Source: Caballeronia hypogeia (GTDB lineage Bacteria; Pseudomonadota; Gammaproteobacteria; Burkholderiales; Burkholderiaceae). Taken from it: a DNA stretch of 64,000 nucleotides. The DNA is taken from contig NZ_FCOA02000003.1 of assembly GCF_001544875.2 (NCBI RefSeq), positions 1 to 64,000 on the forward strand. The letters are read 5' to 3'. The translations under genes and the position numbers were made by a program. Of the stretch, positions 57,122 through 64,000 are shown one piece after another. The notes below the pieces were generated by a model. It searched no databases. It had not been told where the DNA came from and worked only from the letters and a program-made list of their open reading frames with translations. The first letter of the stretch is position 1. Each line of letters begins with the position of its first letter.

Positions 57122-57738
57122 ACTCGATCGCGATCACAACCCTTCTGGCCGACGACGAAGACGCGCTGCGCACGTTCTTCGATACCGCCCGCCGCCCCGA
57201 CATTGCGCGCGCCGCCCGTGATCTGGCGGAAGCCCACCGCGCCGCCGCCGCCGCGCTTGAACCGGCGGTCCTGATCGCGCGCGCGTTTCAGGCTGGCCAA
57301 TCGACTGACGGGCTTCTTGGGGCATTGCGCCACGCGGCTTCGCAAGTACATGAAGCCGCGAGCCTGTCGCGCGACGAAATCAGGGCGCTCAAGGAGTTCA
57401 CCGCGCAACATCGCGAGAAGCACTCTGAAGCCTTGCGCCAATCTAGTTCCGCGATGTTGGGTCTCGAAGCTTCCGCGATTCCGCGTCTTGAGAAACGGAT
57501 CGCCCGCTACGAAGCGGACCGCAAGGAACATCGCGAACGCCTTATCGAGGCTGGCATTCATTCGTCAGATGTTGATCGCGCCGGGCTGATTCGCCCGCGC
57601 CCCGAAGACCGCGACGAATGGATTGCCGAGTTTGACGCGGCCCGCGCGCGCGTCGAACGCCTTCGCGCGTTCTCGGCGTCCGGACCGTTGTATGACGCGA
57701 GCCATCTACTAGACGGCGACTTGCACCAAGTCGTCTAG
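57118..57738 (+). CDS. Hypothetical helical protein
   Basis: A 206-residue, almost fully helical protein rich in Ala, Arg and Glu with coiled-coil character (residues 95-150: ALKEFTAQHREKHSEALR, RIARYEADRKEHRERL). No family recognised. It opens a three-gene group with two HTH proteins. Confidence 0.65.
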   Translation: MNSIAITTLLADDEDALRTFFDTARRPDIARAARDLAEAHRAAAAALEPAVLIARAFQAGQSTDGLLGALRHAASQVHEAASLSRDEIRALKEFTAQHREKHSEALRQSSSAMLGLEASAIPRLEKRIARYEADRKEHRERLIEAGIHSSDVDRAGLIRPRPEDRDEWIAEFDAARARVERLRAFSASGPLYDASHLLDGDLHQVV

Positions 57739-57749
57739 GAGGGCGTCGA

Positions 57750-57998
57750 ATGTCGCGACACTTGACGCCCGTCGAATGGCTGGGGATCGAGGAGCGCTAC
57801 CGCAGTGGCGCACCCGCGAAGACTTTGGCGTTCGAATACGGCGTCGCCCCAAACACGATCCGCAAGCGGGCGTCCCGTGAATCGTGGCGTACGCGCGACG
57901 GCAGCAAGCCCGCGTCCGCGCTTGACCGACTTGAACATCTGACGGCGCGGCTCGAACGCCTTGCCGTCGCACTTGAGGAAGTCCGCAAAACGATATGA
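57750..57998 (+). CDS. Small helix-turn-helix protein (terminase-small-subunit-like)
   Basis: An 82-residue protein: HTH of Sigma-70 region 4/resolvase type (LGIEERYRSGAPAKTLAFEYGVAPNTIRKRA), then a short coiled coil (RLEHLTARLERLAVALEEV). This combination occurs in phage small terminase subunits and in simple DNA-binding regulators. AGGAGGG precedes the ATG. It overlaps the next start by ATGA. Confidence 0.65.
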   Translation: MSRHLTPVEWLGIEERYRSGAPAKTLAFEYGVAPNTIRKRASRESWRTRDGSKPASALDRLEHLTARLERLAVALEEVRKTI

Positions 57999-58759
57999 GC
58001 GAGAAACAGACCAAGGCCATCGAAGGCAATGAACGGGGCTTGACCGATGCACAGCGCGAAATCGCTTTGCGAAAGCCGCTTACGCGCTTCAAGCGCAACC
58101 GCAGCGAGCCCGCCGAACTCGAAGCCCTGCGCCACAAGTTGATACAGGCCCGCGTCATGCAAGGCATAACGGCTATCGAAGCGGCGGAAAAATTCGGCTA
58201 CGCGAACTCGTCGCAGCTCTCGCAGATCGAGTCCGGCGTACGTCCGACGCCGAGCGATTGGAAGTTTCTTCGCCAAGCTGCGGAAGTCTACGCCGTCTCG
58301 ACTGACTGGCTGTTGGGCCTGAGCCCGAACATGGAACAGGACGCGCGGGTTATCCGCGAACACGCCTTGCTGCGCGGGTCGGAAAGCATCGTTCGCGGAT
58401 TCATCGCACAGATGGCCGAGGCCATCATTCAGACGGCCCGGCAAACGAACGTGGTCGAAGAGGAACTGGTCCGCGTGCTGGAAGACGTGGAAACGGTGAC
58501 CGCGCGGTTCGAAACGTTCGCCGCGCGCTCCGATTTCGAAGACATGCCGGGCGGCGCGCCGATTCTCGCCGCCGTCAAGCGCCTTGCGGCCGGCGTCGCG
58601 CCGTTGCGCGCGAAGCTGGAAAAGCTACAGGCAATCGAAGCCGCCATCAACGAACTGAAGACCGGAAACGCGATCGCGCCGCAGCGCTTCGTCGAATTCT
58701 TCGAACAACGCGACGAGGAATCGCCCCGCGCCGTGGCAGCTTGCTTCGCGGATACGTAA
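57995..58759 (+). CDS. XRE-family HTH regulator
   Basis: A 254-residue protein. Residues about 40-105 hold a Cro/CI-type helix-turn-helix (LIQARVMQGITAIEAAEKFGY, SQLSQIESG, then VYAVSTDWLLGL). The rest (about 115-254) is helical and probably oligomerises. It may be the element's repressor or an accessory regulator; no protease domain is seen. Last gene of the plus-strand block. Confidence 0.78.
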   Translation: MSEKQTKAIEGNERGLTDAQREIALRKPLTRFKRNRSEPAELEALRHKLIQARVMQGITAIEAAEKFGYANSSQLSQIESGVRPTPSDWKFLRQAAEVYAVSTDWLLGLSPNMEQDARVIREHALLRGSESIVRGFIAQMAEAIIQTARQTNVVEEELVRVLEDVETVTARFETFAARSDFEDMPGGAPILAAVKRLAAGVAPLRAKLEKLQAIEAAINELKTGNAIAPQRFVEFFEQRDEESPRAVAACFADT

Positions 58760-59301
58760 TTTGTGTCACTGCCGTCGCTCGTGTCCATCAAGCACGCCGC
58801 ACATGCGTCGAGGGAGGCGGAATCCTGAGTCAGAAGGGTAACTTGGCCGCGCGGCGCGCATTCGCTGAGCCATCGTGGACCCGTCGCGTCCGTTGGACGG
58901 TCATGAGTTGGGGAGGCCGTTCATTCGCCCGCCTTAGCGCGGGCTTTTTCGAGTCGCGAAACCGCGCCGCGATGCAAACGGCGAATTGTGAAGGCCATCC
59001 AACGATGTGCAGCAGCTTCTGCACTGACGAGCGCCTAACGCCCTGAGTTGCAGATCTTCAGCGCGAGACACCCCGAACTCGACTACTTCGGAGCATAAAC
59101 GCGGATGCGCGTGGCCTACCTCGGCCTGATGGCCATCGGCCGCACGCGACCCCGGAGCCGCCGTTCGCTCAGTCGAAGAGCGAGGGGCGGTTATCCGGGG
59201 GATTTCCGCCATCCCCGCCCTTGCCAGGAACATAGAATTCTCTTGGGCGATCGCTTAATCGGTTCGCGCCTGTAGTGACAGATCCAGTCTGAACCATGGC
59301 G
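58760..59301. other. Gap at the possible right edge of the element
   Basis: A 542-bp region between the last plus-strand island gene and the minus-strand DUF805 gene. It contains one terminator (58928-58950). No tRNA and no second copy of the 13-bp att core were found. Frames here (58741-59046 plus, 58934-59233 minus) lack ribosome sites and family features. Confidence 0.4.
58928..58950 (+). terminator. Terminator after the last island gene
   Basis: gcccgc, cttagc, gcgggc followed by TTTTTC. It probably ends the plus-strand transcript of the HTH gene group. Confidence 0.75.
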
Positions 59302-59748
59302 TCACTTCGGATCGTCGCCGTAGTTGTTGCTGCCTTTTTGACCGTCTTGCGCCAGGAAAACGAGATTCACGAGAGGCAAAAGAAGCCACCAGCCGGAACG
59401 GCCCGTATCGTGAAGGCGGCGGACACCGACCGCGATACTCGGTAGCAGCAGAGCAAGGCTGTAGAGCGTGCTCGGTCCGTCGCCCAGTCGCAAAAGCCCT
59501 TCGACGAAGCCCACCACGAACGCGAGCAGGATGTAGAACAATGTGAAGAACCAATACTCCTTGCGTCGCGCGCGACCGGCGAACACGGCGTACTTCTTGA
59601 TCGCGATGACGAACCAGCCGAAGCCGCTCGTCTGGGTCACCGTGTTCTTCGTCACCTGAGTCGACAGTTGTGGCGCGCCACAGCCCGGGCAGCTAGGTGC
59701 GCTCGTGTGAAGCTGCTTGCCGCAGCCGAAACAACTCATCATGCTCAT
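59302..59748 (-). CDS. DUF805 membrane protein with N-terminal zinc ribbon
   Basis: A 148-residue protein. Residues 6-23 hold two CxxC knuckles (CFGCGK, CPGCGA), a zinc ribbon. DUF805 follows (about 45-140): YAVFAGRARRKEYWFFTLF, two or three helices, VGVRRLHDTGRSGWWLL and the end GSNNYGDDP. The family's role is unknown. The ATG at 59748 follows GAGGTTAATC. It is the last gene of the minus-strand cluster with the kinase and phosphatase. Confidence 0.85.
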   Translation of the reverse strand: MSMMSCFGCGKQLHTSAPSCPGCGAPQLSTQVTKNTVTQTSGFGWFVIAIKKYAVFAGRARRKEYWFFTLFYILLAFVVGFVEGLLRLGDGPSTLYSLALLLPSIAVGVRRLHDTGRSGWWLLLPLVNLVFLAQDGQKGSNNYGDDPK

Positions 59749-59841
59749 GATTAACCTCGTTCGAAATTATTCAACGCTTCTATTAATCGTTTGCTGCATA
59801 GCCGCAGATACAATCGATATCGGCACTCATCGCCAAGGGCT

Positions 59842-60471
59842 TTAGGCAACGCTTCGGACATTTCCGCTTGCATCCCTGAAGGGTCGGTAGAAACGATGAA
59901 CCGCCGCGCGCAGCATCTCGGCGTCTCCCTCGCTATCGCCGTAGGCGTGTGTCACGAAGTCCGCAAGCGGCTTACCGAGAAGCGCTTCGATGCGATGCAC
60001 CTTTTCGGCCGCCCGGCAGTTCGCCCCTTGCATGCGGCCCGTGGTATGCGCGCCGGCGCGTTCGATACGCGTGCAAAGCAGATCGTCGAAACCGAGATCG
60101 CGAGCAATGTGCTCCAGATACAGATCGAGCGATGCACTCACCATGATCAGCCGATGCCCGCGCTCGCGATGCCAGCGAATGCGCTCGAGCGCGGCAGGCC
60201 GATACCACTTCGGCACCGTCTTCGCATACGCGCGTCCGACGGCTTCGAGACGCGCACAGTCCGCGCCGGTGAACAGCCGTGCAAGCAGGCGCGCCTTGAA
60301 GCGGTCGCGGCTGGACAACCCGGCGTAGACCACCAGCGCATGCGCGCCCAACGACGCGAACGCGGCGCTCACGCGCGTCGTCCCAAAGGCTTCGAACAGG
60401 TAAGGCGCGAAGGTGTCTTTCGTCGTGATGGTGCCGTCGAAATCGAAAAGTGCGAGGGTCTTCGTCGTCAT
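59842..60471 (-). CDS. HAD-IB family phosphatase
   Basis: A 209-residue haloacid-dehalogenase-type hydrolase. Motif I DFDGTIT (nucleophile Asp at about 10), motif II SAS in LIMVSASLDLYLE and motif III GDSEGDAEML are complete, as in SerB-like HAD-IB enzymes. The substrate is unknown. Its ATG at 60471 overlaps the kinase stop (TGATG), so the two are translated together. The frame is open further upstream inside the kinase gene but has no reason to start there. Confidence 0.85.
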   Translation of the reverse strand: MTTKTLALFDFDGTITTKDTFAPYLFEAFGTTRVSAAFASLGAHALVVYAGLSSRDRFKARLLARLFTGADCARLEAVGRAYAKTVPKWYRPAALERIRWHRERGHRLIMVSASLDLYLEHIARDLGFDDLLCTRIERAGAHTTGRMQGANCRAAEKVHRIEALLGKPLADFVTHAYGDSEGDAEMLRAAVHRFYRPFRDASGNVRSVA

Positions 60472-61970
60472 CAGGCCTCGACCATCTGAACGATTGCAAG
60501 ACGTCCGCCGTCGCCTCGGGCAAAGAGAATCTGCTGGTCGTGCTTGAGTTCGATCTTTCCACCGATCGGAATGTCCGTCTTGTTCGCGACATCGCGAAGA
60601 TCGGCCAGACGCTCGTTCACGAGCCACCATTTGTTCTCGTGAAACACGAAGTAACCCACGCGCGATTTCTGATCGCCGCTCAGGCGCTCGTTCGGCACGA
60701 TCAGGTTGTTCGCGTGCCACCAGAACAGCGACTGCCCGGTCCAGACCATCAGGCGATGGTTGTCACTACGGAAGCTGCCTTCCTTGCGCGAGGAGTACAG
60801 GTTCAGCACCGGCAGCTTGCCTTTGAAAGCCGTATTGCAGAACGGACATTTGGGCTTCGTCGAACTGTCGAACACGTACCACTTTTGTTCGCACGCGGCG
60901 TTCTGGCACGGCTGAACCAGATCGACGGTTTTGACGAGCGCGGTTTCCCAGTCGCTGGCGGACGGCCGCTTCGACGGATCATGAAGACCGTCGACGAATG
61001 CCTCCTTGAAGCACTTGGCGAGATACGGGCCGGTGATCATGTAGGGCAGCTTGTCGGTGTCGGCCCACGGCAACTCGGAAGGCTTCGCGTTCTTCGTGCG
61101 GATGCGATTGCTCGCGTCGGTCGGATTCTCGACGAACAGCGCGCGTTCGCCCATCATGAGCGCTTCGTCGCGCTGCTCGTCCTGCATATCGTGCACCTTG
61201 CCGCCGCGCAACGGATGCCGGTACAGCAGATACATGTAGATCAACACGGCGAGCGCGTGCAAATCGGTCTCGCGCCGCGGCAGTGAACGCTGCGGATCGT
61301 TCTTCGCCAGATGCGTGGTCTTCACGACTTCCGGCGCGATGAAGTCCGGCGTTCCCACGACATCAGGCGGATATTTTCCGGGCACGACGAGGCCGTCGAG
61401 ATCGATCACGCACGCACCGCCGCGCGATGGATTCACCAGCACGTTCTTATAGGAAAGGTCGGAATGCGCGAGCCCGGCGAAATGGAGCCGGCGCGTCGCG
61501 CGAGCCAGCAGGACGCACATTTTCAGATGCGTGAGCCAGTCGCCGAGTTCGCGCGGATCGACGAAGCGATTGCGCAGACTCGACGCCGCGAACCACTTGC
61601 CTTCTTTCTCCTTGCCCTTGATGCCGAGGCTGTCGTTGTTCTTCGAGCCGTGCTCGAAAAAGAATTCCTTGGCATAGACCGGAACCACGACGCCGAGCCG
61701 TCCTTCGTGTTCGAGCATGCCGCTCGGCCAGCAAAGCAGGTTCTTCCAGTAGTCGCCGCCGACGTTGTTGAAGATGCTCTCCCGGTATTTGCCGGTGATC
61801 ATCTGCAAGCGGTCTTTGGCCTGCGCGTCTTGCTTGTCACGATAGAAGCCCACGACGTACGACTTGTCCGGCGCGAAGTACACGTCCTTCATCCCGCCTT
61901 GCGCGATGATCTCGTCGACGAACTCAACATCCTTTCCGTCGATCGTTTTGCATTTGACGACTTTGCTCAT
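60471..61970 (-). CDS. Ser/Thr protein-kinase-like protein with C-terminal zinc ribbon
   Basis: A 499-residue kinase-fold protein: glycine-loop region IIAQGGMKDVYFA, catalytic loop HSDLSYKNVLVN, DLDG in the DFG place, and FIAPEVV as the APE segment. Residues about 345-375 hold a zinc ribbon (CQNAACEQKW ... CPFC), followed by a beta-rich tail. This is the kinase type of the TerY-P triad. HSD and DLDG differ from the canonical HRD/DFG but keep the catalytic aspartates. ATG 61970 is preferred over GTG 61982. Confidence 0.85.
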   Translation of the reverse strand: MSKVVKCKTIDGKDVEFVDEIIAQGGMKDVYFAPDKSYVVGFYRDKQDAQAKDRLQMITGKYRESIFNNVGGDYWKNLLCWPSGMLEHEGRLGVVVPVYAKEFFFEHGSKNNDSLGIKGKEKEGKWFAASSLRNRFVDPRELGDWLTHLKMCVLLARATRRLHFAGLAHSDLSYKNVLVNPSRGGACVIDLDGLVVPGKYPPDVVGTPDFIAPEVVKTTHLAKNDPQRSLPRRETDLHALAVLIYMYLLYRHPLRGGKVHDMQDEQRDEALMMGERALFVENPTDASNRIRTKNAKPSELPWADTDKLPYMITGPYLAKCFKEAFVDGLHDPSKRPSASDWETALVKTVDLVQPCQNAACEQKWYVFDSSTKPKCPFCNTAFKGKLPVLNLYSSRKEGSFRSDNHRLMVWTGQSLFWWHANNLIVPNERLSGDQKSRVGYFVFHENKWWLVNERLADLRDVANKTDIPIGGKIELKHDQQILFARGDGGRLAIVQMVEA

Positions 61971-62062
61971 GCCAATCCCCACAATGTTCTCTCAGCGTGC
62001 CAGCGTGTGCGCGCAAAGCGCCCGCACCGCCGGACTCGCGTAAGTCGCGGCCGCTCACGCGA

Positions 62063-63907
62063 TCACCACAGTAGGGTGATCGTTCGGTCGTCGTGATGTC
62101 CCTGCCTGAAAAAGTGCAGCCAATCGACCAGTGCGACCGCCGGATCGTCCGACTTGAGCGACGGCTCAATGTCCTGCCACAGCGCACCCCATTTGGCCGG
62201 ATCGGCGAGACCATTGTCCGTTTCGAAGTAAGGGTCCGACACGCCATCGGTCATCAGGACGATCGCGGGCAGATCGCCGTATCGTCCGATGCTCACGCGC
62301 TTGGCGAAGCTCTCGGCCAGCGTGGCGCGATCCAGGAAGCGCGTCTGACCGGCGAACTCGCCGCCATCGGGCGTGCCCATCAGCTTGACGGTGCCGGTCG
62401 ACCAATACGCCGCGATCGCGCCATCGCCCATCCAGAACGTCGCCAGGAAGGTGTTCCCGCCGTCCCGTTTGATGGCGGCGGCAAGCAGCGTGGTCGCATA
62501 GCTGCGGACCGGCGCGCCGCGCTCGCCCGCGGCCTGCTCGATGCCCTGAACGGCCAGCGTCGCCATGCGGTGGAAGCAGTAATGAAACTCCGTGCCGAAG
62601 GCGATGGCCGAATTGGCGTCCCACGTCGCGATCAGGCCATTTACCTTCGCGCCGAATTCGCCTTCGAGGTCATCGACCAGCGCGCGGCCCGCCGTCTGGA
62701 CCGCGATGCGCGAGCCTTCGCGCGAAAACTCCGCGCTGCCCGCGCCGTCCGCGACGATGAGCACGTTCCAGCCGTTGTTCAGTGTCGACGCCATGAAGAA
62801 ATCGTCGTCGCGAAACGTGCCGCCGTGCTCGTGCGATCGGCCGCGCCGGCTTGCCGCGACCATCCTGAAGCCATCGCCTTCGATGAGCTGTTGCGCCAGA
62901 TGCGGCTTCTGATAAGGCAACGCCGGGTCCGGCTCGACGACCTTCCACAGCGAGCGCGGATCGGGATTCGACGTGAGACGGCACTCGCCGGTTTGACGCG
63001 ACGCGTGCCCCGGATAACGCCACTGCAGCGGCAGAACGAAATCGCCCGCCAGGGCCGGCACACCGGTGACGTGTTGGGTCGCCATCTCGAAACTAAGGCC
63101 GAAACCTTGAGGGACCGCAATGTCGAGCACTTCCAATTCGCGCCCCGCGCTGTCCTTGCCTTCGATCTTCGCGGTGTAATACGTGCCGACCTTGCAGTTC
63201 GCGAGCACGAAGCGCGTGTGCGGAGTCGTAGCCGGGATCGCAGATGCGGACGGCGCGACGCGATCGGGCGGCGTTGCAGGCTTGTTTATCGATACCTGCA
63301 TCGGCGATGGCGCAGGCGAAACCGGCGTGGTCGGCACGGCGACAGGCGCAGCGGGCATGGGCGCTGCAGGTGTTATGACTTGCTCCGGCGCGGGTGTTTG
63401 CGCTTCGGGCGCGGCCGGGCATTCGGGCTTCGCTTCGGCCTGCTGTACGGGTTGCGCTGCTTCAGGTTGCACGACGTCGCGCGGTGCGGTGTCTGCCGGG
63501 CCGGTCGTCGCCGCGCCGGAATCGTTCGGGGAAGGTTGCATCGGGTCGAGTTTGGTTATCGACGGCAGAGCGAAAGGCGTTGCGGTCGGCTCCGCTTTCG
63601 GCTCGATTGAAAGGGGGCTGGCCTGAGCTTTTTCGGCGATTTCGCCGGCTTGCACGGCAGGAATGTCGCTCGCGCACGGGCGATGAACTTTCGCCCTTCT
63701 ATAAAGCTCCATCGCGAAGTTCAGCACAAGGTCACAGGCTTCGTCGGATTTGGCAAAGCTTTGGATATGAGCCTTCGCGAAGGTTGGCATGCGCAACGAG
63801 CCGAAAGTGCCGTTGCCACTCAGAATGCCATCGACCAGCAATTCCACTGCCGGGGCGGTGCGCGCTCTCAGGTCCGCGTTAGCGGACCACTTCGATTTCT
63901 CGCTCAC
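62063..63907 (-). CDS. PP2C-type protein phosphatase with Pro-rich linker and Ig-like domain
   Basis: A 614-residue protein in four parts: a helical N-terminus (about 1-75), a Pro/Ala/Glu/Thr-rich linker (about 80-210), an Ig-like beta domain (about 215-330) with TGVPALAGDFVLPLQWRYPG, and a C-terminal PP2C domain (about 350-614). Metal-binding aspartates are in RDDDFF, VADGAGSAE, MGDGAIAAYW, MTDGVSD and HDDRT. It should reverse the adjacent kinase. GTG at 63907 follows AGGGGTG; a frame reaching 63979 would overlap the upstream gene. Confidence 0.87.
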   Translation of the reverse strand: MSEKSKWSANADLRARTAPAVELLVDGILSGNGTFGSLRMPTFAKAHIQSFAKSDEACDLVLNFAMELYRRAKVHRPCASDIPAVQAGEIAEKAQASPLSIEPKAEPTATPFALPSITKLDPMQPSPNDSGAATTGPADTAPRDVVQPEAAQPVQQAEAKPECPAAPEAQTPAPEQVITPAAPMPAAPVAVPTTPVSPAPSPMQVSINKPATPPDRVAPSASAIPATTPHTRFVLANCKVGTYYTAKIEGKDSAGRELEVLDIAVPQGFGLSFEMATQHVTGVPALAGDFVLPLQWRYPGHASRQTGECRLTSNPDPRSLWKVVEPDPALPYQKPHLAQQLIEGDGFRMVAASRRGRSHEHGGTFRDDDFFMASTLNNGWNVLIVADGAGSAEFSREGSRIAVQTAGRALVDDLEGEFGAKVNGLIATWDANSAIAFGTEFHYCFHRMATLAVQGIEQAAGERGAPVRSYATTLLAAAIKRDGGNTFLATFWMGDGAIAAYWSTGTVKLMGTPDGGEFAGQTRFLDRATLAESFAKRVSIGRYGDLPAIVLMTDGVSDPYFETDNGLADPAKWGALWQDIEPSLKSDDPAVALVDWLHFFRQGHHDDRTITLLW

Positions 63908-63911
63908 CGTA

Positions 63912-64000
63912 TCACCCCTGTCCACGCCGCACATCGAAGCCGCCATCACCGTCCGACGATCCATAGCCGAAGAAGACATCCTTCGCGCACCACGGACAAC
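63912..64000 (-). CDS. C-terminal tail of a Cys-knuckle protein, perhaps TerY-like vWA protein (partial)
   Basis: A frame entering from the right edge encodes 28 residues: CPWC, then a Gly/Asp-rich tail GYGSSDGDGGFDVRRGQG, with TGA at 63912-63914, 4 bp before the phosphatase GTG. A terminal zinc knuckle after a vWA domain is seen in TerY proteins that precede PP2C and kinase genes. With only 28 residues the assignment rests on gene order. Confidence 0.5.
   Translation of the reverse strand, partial: CPWCAKDVFFGYGSSDGDGGFDVRRGQG

Noticed and set aside
58741..59301. Frames on both strands as the last island gene
   Set aside because: No ribosome sites and no coherent domain; the terminator at 58928-58950 lies inside them.
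62093..63610. 505-codon plus-strand frame opposite the PP2C gene
   Set aside because: Arg/Gly-rich shadow; the minus-strand frame carries all the PP2C motifs.
59302..64000. Calling the kinase/PP2C cluster part of the integrated element
   Set aside because: No att site or tRNA is found on either side of it, strand and codon style differ from the island, and triads of this kind also occur on chromosomes; left open.

Overview
This window is high-GC proteobacterial chromosome. It fits Burkholderiaceae (Burkholderia, Paraburkholderia or Caballeronia): a Burkholderia-type trimeric porin, a two-subunit AruF/AruG arginine succinyltransferase, codon use dominated by G/C third positions, and several small families typical of that group. 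The assignment is inference from gene content only; no 16S gene is present.

Core region (1-48.6 kb). After the tail of an unknown gene come aroC (chorismate synthase), an MFS-PlsC fusion for lysophospholipid handling, a CBS protein, metY plus an alpha/beta hydrolase, a YihY membrane protein, wrbA, an FAD-linked dehydrogenase, a metallophosphoesterase and an SRAP/HMCES protein. At 12.8-18.7 kb a LysR regulator diverges from a four-gene efflux operon (NodT-type outer-membrane factor, FUSC pump, DUF1656, HlyD adaptor). At 18.8-30.4 kb a long minus-strand locus joins arginine/ornithine ABC uptake genes (aotQ, aotM, aotP), an AraC-type ArgR and the arginine succinyltransferase pathway (astC, aruF, aruG, astD, astB, astE), followed by the periplasmic binding protein. 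Then come a CSS-EAL c-di-GMP phosphodiesterase, a GNAT acetyltransferase, an IMPACT-family protein, a ferredoxin, rpsU, an initiator tRNA, a POT peptide transporter, a LysE exporter, a porin, an SDR, an RNase H-like protein, small stress or hypothetical proteins, a histone-like Lys-rich protein, a Pit phosphate transporter and a divergent CHAD protein.

Mobile region (about 49.14-58.95 kb, perhaps further). A 13-bp tRNA-Ser-like 3' end with its terminator sits just before a P4-type tyrosine integrase. Behind it are short, overlapping plus-strand genes: a PKLAAAV-motif protein, an AlpA-like regulator, a replication protein, DnaB, a frameshifted HEHGH putative metallopeptidase, a KilA-C antirepressor and two HTH proteins. 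No capsid, tail or lysis gene is seen, so it looks like an integrated satellite or defective island with its own replication module. No second att copy was found, so the right end may lie outside the window.

Right end (59.3-64 kb). A minus-strand cluster holds a zinc-ribbon DUF805 membrane protein, a HAD phosphatase, a Ser/Thr kinase-like protein with a zinc ribbon, a PP2C phosphatase with a Pro-rich linker and Ig-like domain, and the C-terminal tail of another Cys-knuckle protein running off the edge. This matches the TerY-P (vWA-PP2C-kinase) signalling triad; whether it is island cargo or chromosome cannot be decided here.
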